This document shows positions 1-8,701 of a stretch of 64,000 nt of DNA, in pieces; position 1 is the stretch's first letter, and each line of letters opens with the position of its first letter. Under the pieces are notes generated by a model that saw only the letters and a list, made by a program, of their open reading frames with translations, was not told the origin of the DNA and made no database searches. The translations under genes were made by a program, and so were the position numbers. The stretch spans positions 1,302,001 through 1,366,000 of the forward strand of contig NZ_JARXXU010000001.1 of NCBI RefSeq assembly GCF_029894165.1, read 5' to 3'. The DNA is from Aurantimicrobium minutum. GTDB taxonomy: Bacteria > Actinomycetota > Actinomycetes > Actinomycetales > Microbacteriaceae.

Positions 1-432
1 GACATCATCATTGACATGGCTACCTTGACGGGTGCAGCCACAACTGCTCTTGGTACCCGCTACACCGGCGCCATGGGTGATGCTCAGATTATTTCCCAGC
101 TTATGGAACTCGGTACTTCAGCTGGCGAACAGTTCTGGCACATGCCCCTGCCTGACGAACTACGTGCATATTTGAACTCTGATGTGGCCGATATCGCTAA
201 CGTCAAACCAGGCAATACTGCTGCAGGAATGCTGGTAGGAGCCACATTCCTGAAGGACTTCATTGGGAAAACTTCTGATGAGGAGGATGCTCCACAGATC
301 CCCTGGGTCCACCTCGACATAGCCAATACTGCAAACAACGCAGGCGCTGCGTATGGCGTAACCGGAGCAGGCCCAACAGGGGTCGCAGTCAGAACTCTTC
401 TTAACCTCGCAGAGACCTACGCTTCGGCGTAG
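1..432 (+). CDS. pepA: Leucyl aminopeptidase (M17 family), C-terminal part only
   Basis: The open frame runs from base 1 to a TAG at 430-432, so the 5' part lies outside the window. It begins with D-I-I-I-D-M-A-T-L-T-G-A, the M17 motif that directly follows the NTDAEGR metal-binding segment, and continues with the conserved HLDIA-TA and GATG-like stretches near the end. M17 enzymes are cytosolic hexameric two-metal peptidases that release N-terminal amino acids during peptide turnover. Most metal ligands (Lys, Asp, Glu of NTDAEGR) are upstream and not visible. The gene ends 88 bases before lpd. Family is clear; pepA versus pepB naming is a convention. Confidence 0.9.
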   Translation, partial: DIIIDMATLTGAATTALGTRYTGAMGDAQIISQLMELGTSAGEQFWHMPLPDELRAYLNSDVADIANVKPGNTAAGMLVGATFLKDFIGKTSDEEDAPQIPWVHLDIANTANNAGAAYGVTGAGPTGVAVRTLLNLAETYASA

Positions 433-474
433 TAGTCTCAATGAGGTTAACTTCACCGAAAGTAACGCAGGATT

Positions 475-495
475 TTCACGTCCACACGGCGTGAA
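475..495 (+). other. Small inverted repeat in the lpd leader
   Basis: TTCACG (475-480) and CGTGAA (490-495) form a 6-bp stem around a 9-base loop, ending 12 bases before the lpd Shine-Dalgarno sequence. It could be an operator half-site pair or a leader hairpin; no function is known. Confidence 0.35.
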
Positions 496-520
496 CGTAC
501 CCTCTCAAAAGGAGAATAAC

Positions 521-1894
521 GTGGCTGAACTCAACTTTGACCTTGTCGTACTGGGCGGCGGAAGTGGTGGCTATTCTGCTGCCATCCGCGCAACCGAGCT
601 CGGGATGAACGTCGCACTCATCGAGAAAAACAAGCTCGGCGGCACCTGTCTTCACGTGGGCTGTATTCCCACCAAGGCCATGTTGCACGCTGCCGAAGTG
701 GCCGATGTAGCCCGCGAAGGCCACATCTGCGGCATCAACTCCAGCTTCAACGGCGTGGACATGGATGCAGTCAATGCATTTCGCGAAGGCATTGTTTCGA
801 AGAAGTTCAAAGGTTTGCAGGGCCTCATCAAGGCACGTGGCATCACCGTCATCGAAGGTGAAGGACGCCTTGTCTCCCCCACCACTATTGCTGTGGGTGC
901 AGACACGATCGTGGGCAAAAACATCGTTCTAGCAACCGGCTCCTACTCCAAGTCACTGCCTGGACTCGAAATCGGTGGCCGTGTGATCACCAGCGAGCAC
1001 GCACTCCAAATGAACTACGTTCCCAATAAGGTTGCCATCTTGGGTGGTGGCGTCATCGGTGTGGAGTTCGCTTCTGTCTGGAAGAGCTTTGGCGCTGAAG
1101 TCGTCATCATTGAAGGCTTGCCTCACCTCGTTCCAAACGAAGAAGAAAGCATTTCAAAAGCCCTCGAGCGTGCGTACCGCAAGCGTGGAATCGACTACAA
1201 GCTTGGCGTTCGGTTCCAGGGTGTGACCCAGAACGACTCGGGTGTTGTAGTGACCCTAGAAAGCGGCGAAACCGTTGAGGCTGATCTCCTCCTCGTTGCA
1301 GTTGGACGTGGTGCTGCTACCGCCGGCTGCGGTTTCGAAGAAGTCGGCATCACCATGGATCGCGGCTACGTGATCACGAACGAGCGCCTCGCAACCAACA
1401 TCCCTGGAGTGTATGCCGTTGGTGACATTGTTCCTGGCCTGCAGCTTGCCCACCGCGGTTACCAGCATGGGTTCTTTGTTGCGGAAGAAATCGCGGGACT
1501 CAACCCTGTTGTCATCAGTGATGTCAACATCCCTAAGGTCACGTACTGTGAGCCAGAAATTGCCTCCGTTGGTTTGACTGAAGCCAAGGCTGCTGAACAG
1601 TACGGCGCTGAGAAGATCTCCTCGTACGACTACAACCTTGCAGGTAACGGTAAGAGCGAAATCCTCGGAACCGCCGGTTCCGTCAAGGTGGTTCGTGTCG
1701 TGGACGGCCCCGTTGTCGGTGTTCACATGATTGGTGCTCGCGTTGGCGAACTCATCGGTGAAGCACAGCTCGTTGTCAACTGGGAAGCACACCCCGAAGA
1801 CATTGCACCTTTGCTGCATGCTCACCCCACTCAGAACGAATCTTTGGGTGAAGCATTCCTATTCTTGGCTGGCAAGCCACTTCACACGCTGTAA
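521..1894 (+). CDS. lpdA: Dihydrolipoamide dehydrogenase (E3)
   Basis: FAD flavoprotein that reoxidises the dihydrolipoyl group of E2 with NAD+ in pyruvate and 2-oxoglutarate dehydrogenase. Visible: FAD-binding GGGSGG at residues 12-17, redox-active CLHVGC (Cys43/Cys48), NAD-binding GGGVIG near residue 180, and the C-terminal HPTQNE with His435 and Glu440. Length 457 aa is typical. A GTG at 491 is in frame, but the GTG at 521 has GGAG six bases upstream and yields the normal N-terminus (MAELNFDLVVLGGG), so 521 is chosen. The E2 gene follows after 61 bases and the two are probably co-transcribed. Confidence 0.96.
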   Translation: MAELNFDLVVLGGGSGGYSAAIRATELGMNVALIEKNKLGGTCLHVGCIPTKAMLHAAEVADVAREGHICGINSSFNGVDMDAVNAFREGIVSKKFKGLQGLIKARGITVIEGEGRLVSPTTIAVGADTIVGKNIVLATGSYSKSLPGLEIGGRVITSEHALQMNYVPNKVAILGGGVIGVEFASVWKSFGAEVVIIEGLPHLVPNEEESISKALERAYRKRGIDYKLGVRFQGVTQNDSGVVVTLESGETVEADLLLVAVGRGAATAGCGFEEVGITMDRGYVITNERLATNIPGVYAVGDIVPGLQLAHRGYQHGFFVAEEIAGLNPVVISDVNIPKVTYCEPEIASVGLTEAKAAEQYGAEKISSYDYNLAGNGKSEILGTAGSVKVVRVVDGPVVGVHMIGARVGELIGEAQLVVNWEAHPEDIAPLLHAHPTQNESLGEAFLFLAGKPLHTL

Positions 1895-1955
1895 GAGAAC
1901 TGCGCAGCATTAGTAAGCTATTCAACGCAGCAGCTATCAAGGAGACAAACATTTC

Positions 1956-3302
1956 ATGAGCGAGTCAGTCAGCCTCCCCGCACTGGGTGAAAGCGTCACC
2001 GAAGGCACCGTTACCCGGTGGCTCAAAAACGTCGGTGACCGCGTAGAGGTCGATGAGCCTTTACTCGAAGTATCAACCGACAAGGTTGACACCGAAATCC
2101 CTTCCCCTATCTCAGGAGTTGTTGAAGCAATCCTGGTTCAGGAGGACGAGACCGTAGCCGTGGGCACTGTGCTCGCTCACATCGGTGATGGTTCTGGTGC
2201 TGGCGCCGCCCCGGCAGCTCCCGCAGCTGAAGCAGCACCCGTTGCTGCACCTGAGCCAGTTGCTGCACCCGTAGTTGCTGCACCCGTAGTTGCTGCACCC
2301 GTAGTTGCGCCTCCTGTTGTAGCGCATCCTGTTGTTGCGCCTCCTGTTGTCGCGCCCCAGCCTGTTGCCGTAGCACCTGCAGCCCCTGCAGCCCCTGCAG
2401 CTTCTCACTCGAGCAGCGCCGGATATGTCACCCCTATCGTTCGTAAGTTTGCGAACGAAAATGGCGTAGATCTCAATACCGTTGTGGGCACCGGCATCGG
2501 TGGCCGCATCCGCAAAGAGGATGTCCTCTCCGCACGTGGCGGCGCATCTAACGCTCCTCAAGCTCGCACTCCCCTGGCTGTTTCACCTCTGCGCGGAACC
2601 AGCGTTCCGATGACCCGCTTGCGCAAGGTTGTTGCAGAGCGTGCCGTGATTTCCATGCAGAGCACCGCTCAGCTCACCAGCGTTGTCGAGGTGGATGTCA
2701 CTCGCGTGGCAGAGCTGCGCAAGCGCGTTCAGAACCAGTTTGTTGCGGCAACCGGCGGCAAGCTCAGCTTCATGCCCTTCTTCGCACTGGCAGCAACGGA
2801 AGCCCTTCAGGCATTCCCTGTCATCAATGCCACTGTAGATGGTGACAACATCGTTTACCCCGGTTACGAAAATGTCTCCATTGCTGTTGACACGGAGCGT
2901 GGCCTTCTGACCCCGGTGGTCAAGAACGCTGGCAAGTTGAACATCGCGCAGTACTCTCAGGCCATTGCGGATGTTGCAGAGCGTACTCGCGAGAACAAGC
3001 TGCAGCCTGATGAACTCGCAGGTGGAACCTTCACACTGACCAACACTGGCTCACGTGGTGCGCTGTTCGACACACCTGTTGTGTTCTTGCCTCAGCTAGC
3101 CATCTTGGGCACCGGTGTTGTCACCAAGCGTCCGGTGGTCCTCAACGTGGACGGTCAAGAAGTTATCGCCGTTCGTTCAATGGTTTACCTGGCTCTGTCT
3201 TACGACCACCGCATCATTGACGGTGCTGATGCTGCGCGCTTCCTTGGTGCAATCAAGGAACGCCTCGAAGAGGGTGCGTTCGAAGCCGACCTCGGCATCT
3301 AG
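1956..3302 (+). CDS. sucB: Dihydrolipoamide acyltransferase (E2) of the 2-oxoacid dehydrogenase complex
   Basis: Core acyltransferase of a 2-oxoacid dehydrogenase. Layout of the 448 residues: one lipoyl domain (1-75) with lipoyl lysine Lys43 in [10 protein letters not shown]; a long Ala/Pro/Val linker (about 80-150) with VVAAP and VVAPP repeats; an E3-binding domain (about 155-190); and the catalytic domain ending in [11 protein letters not shown] with His418 and Asp422. AAGGAGA lies upstream of the ATG. In Mycobacterium and Corynebacterium a single E2 serves both AceE and the 2-oxoglutarate E1; since aceE in this window has no E2 partner, this protein probably serves both. Many actinobacterial homologues have two or three lipoyl domains; only one is present here. 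Annotated as sucB, aceF or dlaT in relatives. Confidence 0.93.
   Translation: MSESVSLPALGESVTEGTVTRWLKNVGDRVEVDEPLLEVSTDKVDTEIPSPISGVVEAILVQEDETVAVGTVLAHIGDGSGAGAAPAAPAAEAAPVAAPEPVAAPVVAAPVVAAPVVAPPVVAHPVVAPPVVAPQPVAVAPAAPAAPAASHSSSAGYVTPIVRKFANENGVDLNTVVGTGIGGRIRKEDVLSARGGASNAPQARTPLAVSPLRGTSVPMTRLRKVVAERAVISMQSTAQLTSVVEVDVTRVAELRKRVQNQFVAATGGKLSFMPFFALAATEALQAFPVINATVDGDNIVYPGYENVSIAVDTERGLLTPVVKNAGKLNIAQYSQAIADVAERTRENKLQPDELAGGTFTLTNTGSRGALFDTPVVFLPQLAILGTGVVTKRPVVLNVDGQEVIAVRSMVYLALSYDHRIIDGADAARFLGAIKERLEEGAFEADLGI
2261..2348 (+). repeat. 15-bp tandem repeats encoding the E2 linker
   Basis: Three exact copies of a 15-base unit (2261-2275, 2276-2290, 2291-2305) are followed by three diverged 15-base units (2304-2318, 2319-2333, 2334-2348). 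They encode VVAAP and [10 protein letters not shown] pentapeptides in the flexible arm between lipoyl and E3-binding domains. Copy changes would stay in frame and alter arm length only. Confidence 0.9.
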
Positions 3303-4052
3303 TTATTTCGGGTCGAAGACCTGACGTATTCGCCACGCCGCTCCTGATTTCTGAAGGAGCAGCGTGGCGAATGTCGTTAAATTCCCCGCAGCATCGCGTT
3401 GCACCTCGACCAGAACAATCTCTCCGCTGCGACTGACCACATGCGCCGACAACTGATCCTTAGCTACTCCTTCTCCCAGCCCGACTCCCTCCACTTGGCC
3501 AGATAGAACAAAGTCGATCGCTGCCTGCTCGGGTTCATCCGCGGGAATAGTGACTTCTGTTCTTGGAGGATCGATAGCAACCGGAACACTTTCTTGATCA
3601 GGGTGAGGTGAACTGATCAATGTCATCCCGACCACGGTTGCAATAACTCCCACTCCGGCAGCGAAGAGAATTTTGCGAGGAATTCGACGAAGTAATTCCC
3701 AGACTGAGTGAGCACCATCTTGCTTACTGACAACTGTTTCGTGTAATTCTGACACTCTCGGCACGTGTTCTTGAGGAGGATCAAAGATCGAAGGAGTCAT
3801 GCTGTCAGAAGCTGAAAAGTGGAGGGTTGCGCGTGGTTTGTTATCTTCGAGTATTTCGGGATGAACCCACACCAGCTCATTACCCTCATCGCGCCCTACA
3901 TCGCAGGCGTTCTCTCTCCGGATACACCGCGAGAGCTGATGGGAGACTTGCTCCCCATTAAGTTCTGCTTCGCCGTGCAGAATGTCTGCAAACGACGAAT
4001 AGTGTGTCACCACATAGCCGAGAAACTTGCGTTTTGTACTATCTGAATCCAT
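3303..4052 (-). CDS. Hypothetical single-pass membrane protein
   Basis: No family recognised. With the ATG at 4052 the product has 249 residues: a soluble N-terminal part of about 125 residues with two cysteines, one hydrophobic helix at about 128-146 preceded by Arg/Lys (cytoplasmic N-terminus expected), a short Pro-rich stretch, and an extracytoplasmic domain of about 90 residues with alternating beta-like pattern ending in WRIRQVFDPK. An upstream GTG at 4079 adds nine residues; neither start has a clear Shine-Dalgarno sequence. The gene is convergent with sucB, their stops touching at 3302/3303, and its last codons contain a strong hairpin. The shape (cytosolic domain, helix, small outer domain) would fit a sensor or envelope protein, but that is a guess. 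Confidence 0.7.
   Translation of the reverse strand: MDSDSTKRKFLGYVVTHYSSFADILHGEAELNGEQVSHQLSRCIRRENACDVGRDEGNELVWVHPEILEDNKPRATLHFSASDSMTPSIFDPPQEHVPRVSELHETVVSKQDGAHSVWELLRRIPRKILFAAGVGVIATVVGMTLISSPHPDQESVPVAIDPPRTEVTIPADEPEQAAIDFVLSGQVEGVGLGEGVAKDQLSAHVVSRSGEIVLVEVQRDAAGNLTTFATLLLQKSGAAWRIRQVFDPK
3328..3372 (+). terminator. Interrupted 17-bp hairpin, probable sucB terminator inside an opposing gene
   Basis: ATTCGCCACGC (3328-3338) pairs with GCGTGGCGAAT (3362-3372); after one C-A mismatch, GCTCCT (3340-3345) pairs with AGGAGC (3355-3360) around a nine-base loop. It starts 26 bases after the sucB stop and lies within the last codons of the convergent membrane-protein gene. No T-run follows on the plus strand, so termination could be Rho-assisted. 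Confidence 0.6.
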
Positions 4053-4169
4053 AGCAGAAGTGTGGCGCGTAGCTGGCACGGATAACCCAGGCTAGGAGGT
4101 GGTTGTGGGTCATACTTCCTGAGTTTTATGTGTGGAAGAGCACTTGGAGCACAGCGATAGACTGGAGCA

Positions 4170-4811
4170 ATGTTGGATGTGGTCATTCTCGGTCTCGGAG
4201 ATGACGCTGTTGCCTACCGCGATGCGTGGGAAACCCAACGCGAGATTCATCGTCAAGTTGTGAGCGGAGAACGCCCCAACACGCTACTTCTCCTCGAACA
4301 CCAGTCTGTCTACACCGCCGGTAAGCGCACAGAAGATTCTGAGCGACCCGTGGACGGCACAGAAGTGATTGATGTGGACCGAGGTGGCAAAATCACGTGG
4401 CACGGACCAGGGCAGCTTGTGGGCTACCCCATCACTCGTCTCCAAGAACCGATGGATGTTGTGGCATATGTCCGCACCATCGAAGGGTTACTTATAGATG
4501 TCGCAGCCGAATTCGGTGTAACTGGTGAACGAGTAGATGGCCGTTCCGGCGTGTGGGTCAACCGTGGAGTGTCCCCTGACAAAGTAGCCGCTATCGGTAT
4601 TCGCATTAGTGAAGGCGTTTCCATGCATGGCTTTGCGCTGAACTGCAACAACTCTCTCCAGGCTTACGAAAACATCGTCGCTTGCGGCATCCGCGATGCC
4701 GGAGCAACAACGCTTTCTCAGGTAGCGGGAAGAAACATCACCCCGGGAGACGTTATCCCCACTGTGACTCGACTTTTTACTCACTATTTTGAGGACGTAC
4801 ATGTCAGCTGA
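4170..4811 (+). CDS. lipB: Lipoyl(octanoyl) transferase
   Basis: Transfers octanoate from octanoyl-ACP to the lipoyl lysine of E2 or GcvH, the first step of lipoate assembly. The 213 residues include the signature [12 protein letters not shown] (71-82), the conserved lysine Lys138 in DKVAAIGIR, and the nucleophile Cys172. The usual PCGI around the nucleophile is ACGI here, and the LNV preceding it is LNCN with an additional Cys159; the catalytic Cys and Lys are kept, so activity is expected. The stop overlaps the lipA start by 11 bases, indicating translational coupling. Substrates are the E2 encoded just upstream and acyl-ACP from acpP at 27.8 kb. Confidence 0.95.
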   Translation: MLDVVILGLGDDAVAYRDAWETQREIHRQVVSGERPNTLLLLEHQSVYTAGKRTEDSERPVDGTEVIDVDRGGKITWHGPGQLVGYPITRLQEPMDVVAYVRTIEGLLIDVAAEFGVTGERVDGRSGVWVNRGVSPDKVAAIGIRISEGVSMHGFALNCNNSLQAYENIVACGIRDAGATTLSQVAGRNITPGDVIPTVTRLFTHYFEDVHVS

Positions 4812-5781
4812 CGGACGTAAGCTTCTTCGCCTCGAGGTTCGCAACAGCGAAACCCCGATCGAAAAGAAGCCGGAATGGATTCGAACCAAGGCCAAGATGG
4901 GTCCTGAATATCAGCACCTCCAAAAGCTGGTGAAGAGCGAAGACCTCCACACGGTGTGCCAAGAAGCAGGGTGCCCCAACATCTACGAATGCTGGGAAGA
5001 CCGCGAAGCAACCTTCCTCATCGGTGGATCACAGTGCACACGTCGGTGTGACTTCTGCCAAATCGACACGGGTAAGCCAGCTGCTTTTGACCGCGACGAA
5101 CCACGTCGCGTTGGTGAATCTGTCGCGCAGATGAATCTTCGCTACGCCACAGTCACCGGTGTTGCTCGTGATGACTTAGAAGACGAAGGTGCTTGGCTGT
5201 ATGCCGAAACCATTCGCCAAATTCACCAACAAAATGCCAACACTGGAGTGGAGATTTTGGTTCCAGACTTCTCCGGTAATCCTGAACATTTAGCTCAGGT
5301 TTTTGACGCTGCCCCCGAGGTCTTTGCCCACAACGTAGAGACAGTGCCACGCATTTTCAAGCGCGTGCGCCCCGCATTCACCTACGAGCGTTCACTGGAT
5401 GTGCTTACCCAGGGACGTAACGCCGGAATGATTACCAAGTCCAACCTCATACTTGGCATGGGCGAGACCCGCGAAGAAGTGAGCCAGGCTCTCCAGGATC
5501 TGTTCGATGCGGGTACGGACATCATCACCATTACTCAGTATTTGCGCCCCAGCGCACGCCACATGCCGGTTGACCGCTGGGTCCATCCCGAAGAGTTCGT
5601 CGAGCTCAAGGAAGAAGCAGAAGGCATTGGGTACCTCGGCGTGCTCTCTGGACCATTGGTGCGCTCCTCCTACCGAGCCGGCCGGCTCTATGCCCAATCC
5701 ATGCGCGCAAAGGGTCGTGAAATCCCCGAGAGCCTCAGCCACTTAGCTGATGCGGAGATGGGTTTCTCGCAGGCCGTTTAA
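4801..5781 (+). CDS. lipA: Lipoyl synthase (radical SAM)
   Basis: Inserts two sulfur atoms into protein-bound octanoyl groups. 326 residues. The auxiliary cluster ligands are Cys53, Cys58 and Cys64 ([12 protein letters not shown]); the radical-SAM cluster ligands are Cys79, Cys83 and Cys86 (CTRRCDFC); the C-terminal RSSY (288-291), which supplies the serine ligand to the auxiliary cluster, is intact. An in-frame TTG at 4789 exists, but the ATG at 4801 has GAGG six bases upstream and gives the usual N-terminus. It overlaps the end of lipB. The auxiliary 4Fe-4S cluster is the sulfur donor and depends on iron-sulfur assembly, for which a suf cluster lies at 53-57 kb. Confidence 0.97.
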   Translation: MSADGRKLLRLEVRNSETPIEKKPEWIRTKAKMGPEYQHLQKLVKSEDLHTVCQEAGCPNIYECWEDREATFLIGGSQCTRRCDFCQIDTGKPAAFDRDEPRRVGESVAQMNLRYATVTGVARDDLEDEGAWLYAETIRQIHQQNANTGVEILVPDFSGNPEHLAQVFDAAPEVFAHNVETVPRIFKRVRPAFTYERSLDVLTQGRNAGMITKSNLILGMGETREEVSQALQDLFDAGTDIITITQYLRPSARHMPVDRWVHPEEFVELKEEAEGIGYLGVLSGPLVRSSYRAGRLYAQSMRAKGREIPESLSHLADAEMGFSQAV

Positions 5782-5790
5782 TCTTCATCC

Positions 5791-5815
5791 GATGCACCGC
5801 CACGTGGCGGTCATC
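5791..5815. other. 16-bp perfect palindrome between lipA and the DUF4191 gene
   Basis: ACCGCCACGTGGCGGT (5796-5811) is a perfect palindrome, extended by GATG (5791-5794) and CATC (5812-5815) with a one-base bulge. It lies 10-34 bases after the lipA stop and about 33 bases before the next start. It may be a terminator-like hairpin without a T-run, or a dimeric regulator site. Confidence 0.5.
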
Positions 5816-5847
5816 ACAACTGCTCCACGATAGGTATTCTTTTCACC

Positions 5848-6543
5848 ATGGCACGTACTAAAAAGCCCAAAGGTTCTTCACGTCTAGCGCAGATGTGGCA
5901 GGTCTTCCAGATGACTCGTCGTTACGACAAGTCCATCGTTGGCCTGCTCCTGCTGTCCGTCCTCGGCCCCTCAGCCGCAGGTGTAGCCCTGGGTATTTGG
6001 GCCAGCAACGGCAACGTGCTCTCGCTGGTCATCTGGATCCTCATTGGCGTACTCGCCGGTGTACTTATCGGTTTGGTCGTTTTGGGGCGACGTGCAGAAC
6101 GCGCCGCTTACTCACAAATTGAGGGACAGCCTGGGGCTGTGGGTGCCGTTTTAAAATCTGCTCTGAAGCGCAGTTGGATTGGCGATGAAATGCCTGTCGC
6201 CATCAACCCCAAGACCAAGGATGCGATTTATCGCTGCGTCGGACGTGGTGGAGTAGTCCTCATCGCCGAAGGCCCGCTGTCCCGCACTCAGCGCCTCATT
6301 GACGATGAGCGTCGCAAGACTGCAAAGATTCTTCCGAATGTTCCCATTACCGTGCTCACCGTCGGTCCAGACGAGAAGTCCGTGAAGCTGCACCGTTTGG
6401 GTTGGCAGCTGACCAAGATCAAGCACGCTCTGACAAAATCCGAGGTACGTGTTGTGTCGAGCCGCCTGAGCTCACTGGGGACAAACGTTCCTATTCCCAA
6501 GGGCATAGACCCATACAAGGTGCGCCCGACCCGCGCGCGCTAA
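5848..6543 (+). CDS. DUF4191 family membrane protein
   Basis: 231-residue protein with a basic N-terminus (MARTKKPKGSSR), two hydrophobic helices at about 30-50 and 58-80, then a basic, soluble C-terminal region of about 150 residues rich in short beta/alpha segments. This architecture and the place directly after lipA match the actinobacterial DUF4191 family (Rv2219 in M. tuberculosis). Function is unknown. The conserved position beside lipA and glnA suggests an old actinobacterial linkage rather than a shared pathway. A strong terminator follows the stop. Confidence 0.85.
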   Translation: MARTKKPKGSSRLAQMWQVFQMTRRYDKSIVGLLLLSVLGPSAAGVALGIWASNGNVLSLVIWILIGVLAGVLIGLVVLGRRAERAAYSQIEGQPGAVGAVLKSALKRSWIGDEMPVAINPKTKDAIYRCVGRGGVVLIAEGPLSRTQRLIDDERRKTAKILPNVPITVLTVGPDEKSVKLHRLGWQLTKIKHALTKSEVRVVSSRLSSLGTNVPIPKGIDPYKVRPTRAR

Positions 6544-6557
6544 AAACATCGTCAAAC

Positions 6558-6588
6558 ACGAATGCCCACTCAGTGAGTGGGCATTCGT
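6558..6588. terminator. Bidirectional terminator between the DUF4191 and RDD genes
   Basis: A 15-bp perfect stem (6558-6572 with 6574-6588; core GAATGCCCACTCA) starts 14 bases after the DUF4191 stop and ends 7 bases before the convergent RDD gene stop. TTC and CTT bases follow on the plus strand. Confidence 0.8.
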
Positions 6589-6595
6589 TCTTGGA

Positions 6596-7063
6596 TCAAG
6601 AGGATCTGAGGAGTAGGGTCCCTGCGATTTTGTCGTGGAAGCCCCTCTGATCCGAATCCCAGACCAATGCGGGTATGACGAGTGCCAACAGCACACTGCG
6701 CACGATTGGTCTCCAGAAGTCCAGACGACCACCATGCACGTTGACCATATAAAGACGCAGCAATCGGTGCCCGATACTGCCCCCAATTGCCCAAATACCC
6801 AGGATTTGGAGTGCGACAAAAACTCCTAACAACTGAAGTTGTCCGATTGCACTCGAAGAAATCTCAAAATAACTTCTGCCTGAAATTAAGATGAGAACGA
6901 GGGCAGAAATAACCCAATCGACCGTGATAGCAGCAAATCGACGCCCCACCCGCGCAACGGATTGCGGACCCTTTTCAGGCAGACCTAAACGCTCTCCTGG
7001 GTATTTACTCAGAGGTAAATCGGGGCGCTTTCCGGTCCCTGAACTATTCGATGCCATACCCAT
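6596..7063 (-). CDS. RDD family membrane protein
   Basis: About 155 residues. The N-terminal half contains [15 protein letters not shown], the RDD signature (Arg and Asp in the first helix), followed by hydrophobic helices near residues 55, 80 and 115. The core reads [22 protein letters not shown], typical of RDD proteins. The family is widespread, membrane-bound and mostly uncharacterised. ATGs at 7063 and 7057 are both possible; a TTG at 7078 is less likely. The gene diverges from glnA, sharing a short upstream region that holds the GlnR-like operator, as in many actinobacteria where an RDD gene sits next to glnA. Confidence 0.85.
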   Translation of the reverse strand: MGMASNSSGTGKRPDLPLSKYPGERLGLPEKGPQSVARVGRRFAAITVDWVISALVLILISGRSYFEISSSAIGQLQLLGVFVALQILGIWAIGGSIGHRLLRLYMVNVHGGRLDFWRPIVRSVLLALVIPALVWDSDQRGFHDKIAGTLLLRSS

Positions 7064-7085
7064 GAGTTTACGGTCCAAAAAGCTT

Positions 7086-7123
7086 GTAACATGGTTGAAA
7101 CAATTGCGATACAGCTACGCAAC
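7086..7123 (+). promoter_or_regulatory. Putative GlnR operator (two tandem a/b boxes) upstream of glnA
   Basis: Four pentamers occur at exact 11-base steps: GTAAC (7086-7090), GAAAC (7097-7101), GATAC (7108-7112) and GCAAC (7119-7123), each separated by six bases. The streptomycete GlnR consensus is gTnAc-n6-GaAAc repeated with the same spacing. The first box is a full match and the second has single mismatches. It lies 76-113 bases before the glnA ATG, a normal promoter distance. GlnR is an OmpR-like global nitrogen regulator; its gene is not in this window. Confidence 0.75.
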
Positions 7124-7198
7124 GCCAGACTCGTACATTGGACCCTAGGTTGCACTCACGCTTCCGCTTTATTCCAACTATTTTGGAGCTATCTAAGC

Positions 7199-8623
7199 AT
7201 GTTCAAAGATTCCTCTGAGGTTCTGAAGTTCATCAAGGACACGGACGTAAAGTTCCTTGACATTCGCTTCACCGACCTTCCCGGTGTTCAGCAGCACTTC
7301 AACATCCCTGCATCCACAGTTGACGAAGAATTCTTCACTGTGGGCCAGATGTTTGATGGTTCGTCGATCCGCGGCTTTGCCTCGATCCACGAGTCGGACA
7401 TGCAGCTCATCCCAGACCCCACCACCTGCTACATCGATGAGTTCCGCACCGAACGCACTCTCGTCATGCTTTTCGACATCTACAACCCACGTACCGGTGA
7501 GATCTACCACCGTGACCCCCGTCAGGTTGCGAAGAAGGCTGAGAAGTACCTCGCCTCTACCGGCATTGCAGACACCGCGTTCTTCGCACCTGAAGCTGAA
7601 TTCTTCATCTTCGACGACGTTCGCTATGAAGTCAGCCAGCAGACCTCGTTCTACAAGATCGACTCCTCCGAGGCCCCCTGGAACTCTGGCAAGGAAATCG
7701 AAGGCGGAAACCTCGGAAACACCACCCCCTACAAGGGCGGCTACTTCCCCGTCTCCCCCGTTGACCAGCACGCTGATCTTCGTGATGACATCTGCCTCAA
7801 GCTCATCAACGCAGGACTCATCCTCGAGCGCAGCCACCACGAAGTGGGTACCGCAGGTCAGGGTGAGATCAACTACCGCTTCGACACCATGGTCAAGGCT
7901 GCAGATGACATTCTGAAGTTCAAGTACATCGTCAAGAACACCGCTAACGAGTGGGGCAAGACGGCAACATTCATGCCTAAGCCACTCTTCGGTGACAACG
8001 GTTCGGGTATGCACACCCACCAGTCGCTGTGGAACGATGGCAAGCCACTGTTCTACGACGAGAACGGCTACGGTGGTCTTTCTGACCTCGCACGCTGGTA
8101 CATCGGTGGACTGCTCAAGCACGCAGGTGCTGTGCTGGCATTCACCAACCCCACCGTGAACTCCTACCACCGCCTGGTACCCGGTTACGAAGCTCCCGTA
8201 AACCTCGTTTACTCCGCTGGTAACCGTTCCGCTGCGATCCGCATCCCCTTGACCGGTAACAACCCCAAGGCAAAGCGCATCGAATTCCGTGCACCTGATG
8301 CGTCTGGTAACCCTTACCTCGCATTCGCTGCCCAGATGATGGCTGGCCTTGACGGAATCAAGAACCGTATTGAGCCACACGAGCCTGTGGACAAGGACCT
8401 CTACGAGTTGCCCCCTGAGGAAGCCAAGAACATCCCTCAGGTGCCCGAGTCTCTCGAGCACGCACTGCAGGCTCTCGAAGCAGACCACGAATTCCTGCTC
8501 GCAGGTAACGTGTTCACCAAGGACCTCATCGACACCTGGATTTCGTACAAGCGTGACAACGAAATCAAGCCTCTGTCGCTGCGTCCTCACCCCTTCGAGT
8601 TCGAGCTCTACTACGGCGTCTAA
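7199..8623 (+). CDS. glnA: Glutamine synthetase type I, adenylylatable
   Basis: Makes glutamine from glutamate, ammonia and ATP as a cytosolic dodecamer. 474 residues with [10 protein letters not shown] near the N-terminus, the metal-binding EAEFF and GQGEINYRF segments, [11 protein letters not shown], the flexible loop NRSAAIRIP, and the adenylylation tyrosine Tyr402 in [10 protein letters not shown]. The frame is open upstream to a codon at 7091, which lies inside the operator; the ATG at 7199 with TTGGAG upstream gives the standard [12 protein letters not shown] start. The facing glnE encodes the adenylyltransferase that would modify Tyr402. A GlnR-like operator precedes it, implying transcriptional as well as covalent control. 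Confidence 0.97.
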   Translation: MFKDSSEVLKFIKDTDVKFLDIRFTDLPGVQQHFNIPASTVDEEFFTVGQMFDGSSIRGFASIHESDMQLIPDPTTCYIDEFRTERTLVMLFDIYNPRTGEIYHRDPRQVAKKAEKYLASTGIADTAFFAPEAEFFIFDDVRYEVSQQTSFYKIDSSEAPWNSGKEIEGGNLGNTTPYKGGYFPVSPVDQHADLRDDICLKLINAGLILERSHHEVGTAGQGEINYRFDTMVKAADDILKFKYIVKNTANEWGKTATFMPKPLFGDNGSGMHTHQSLWNDGKPLFYDENGYGGLSDLARWYIGGLLKHAGAVLAFTNPTVNSYHRLVPGYEAPVNLVYSAGNRSAAIRIPLTGNNPKAKRIEFRAPDASGNPYLAFAAQMMAGLDGIKNRIEPHEPVDKDLYELPPEEAKNIPQVPESLEHALQALEADHEFLLAGNVFTKDLIDTWISYKRDNEIKPLSLRPHPFEFELYYGV

Positions 8624-8641
8624 TCGCCCTAGCTACGTCTC

Positions 8642-8669
8642 CTGGCCGTCACCCTATGGTGGCGGCCAG
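8642..8669. terminator. Terminator hairpin between convergent glnA and glnE
   Basis: CTGGCCGTCACC (8642-8653), loop CTAT, GGTGGCGGCCAG (8658-8669): 12 pairs including one G-T. It lies 18 bases after the glnA stop and 32 bases before the glnE stop. Only a weak T-run (GTCGTTT) follows on the plus strand. Confidence 0.75.
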
Positions 8670-8701
8670 TGTCGTTTAACTCGGGCATCCGTGCAGAGTA
8701 G

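Noticed and set aside
7091-7198. Longer N-terminus of GlnA from an upstream in-frame codon
   Set aside because: It would start inside the putative GlnR operator and adds 36 residues not present in the family; the ATG at 7199 gives the standard start.
7193-8590. 465-codon open frame on the minus strand opposite glnA
   Set aside because: It is the mirror of a highly expressed, codon-biased gene; its translation shows no family features and glnA is certain.
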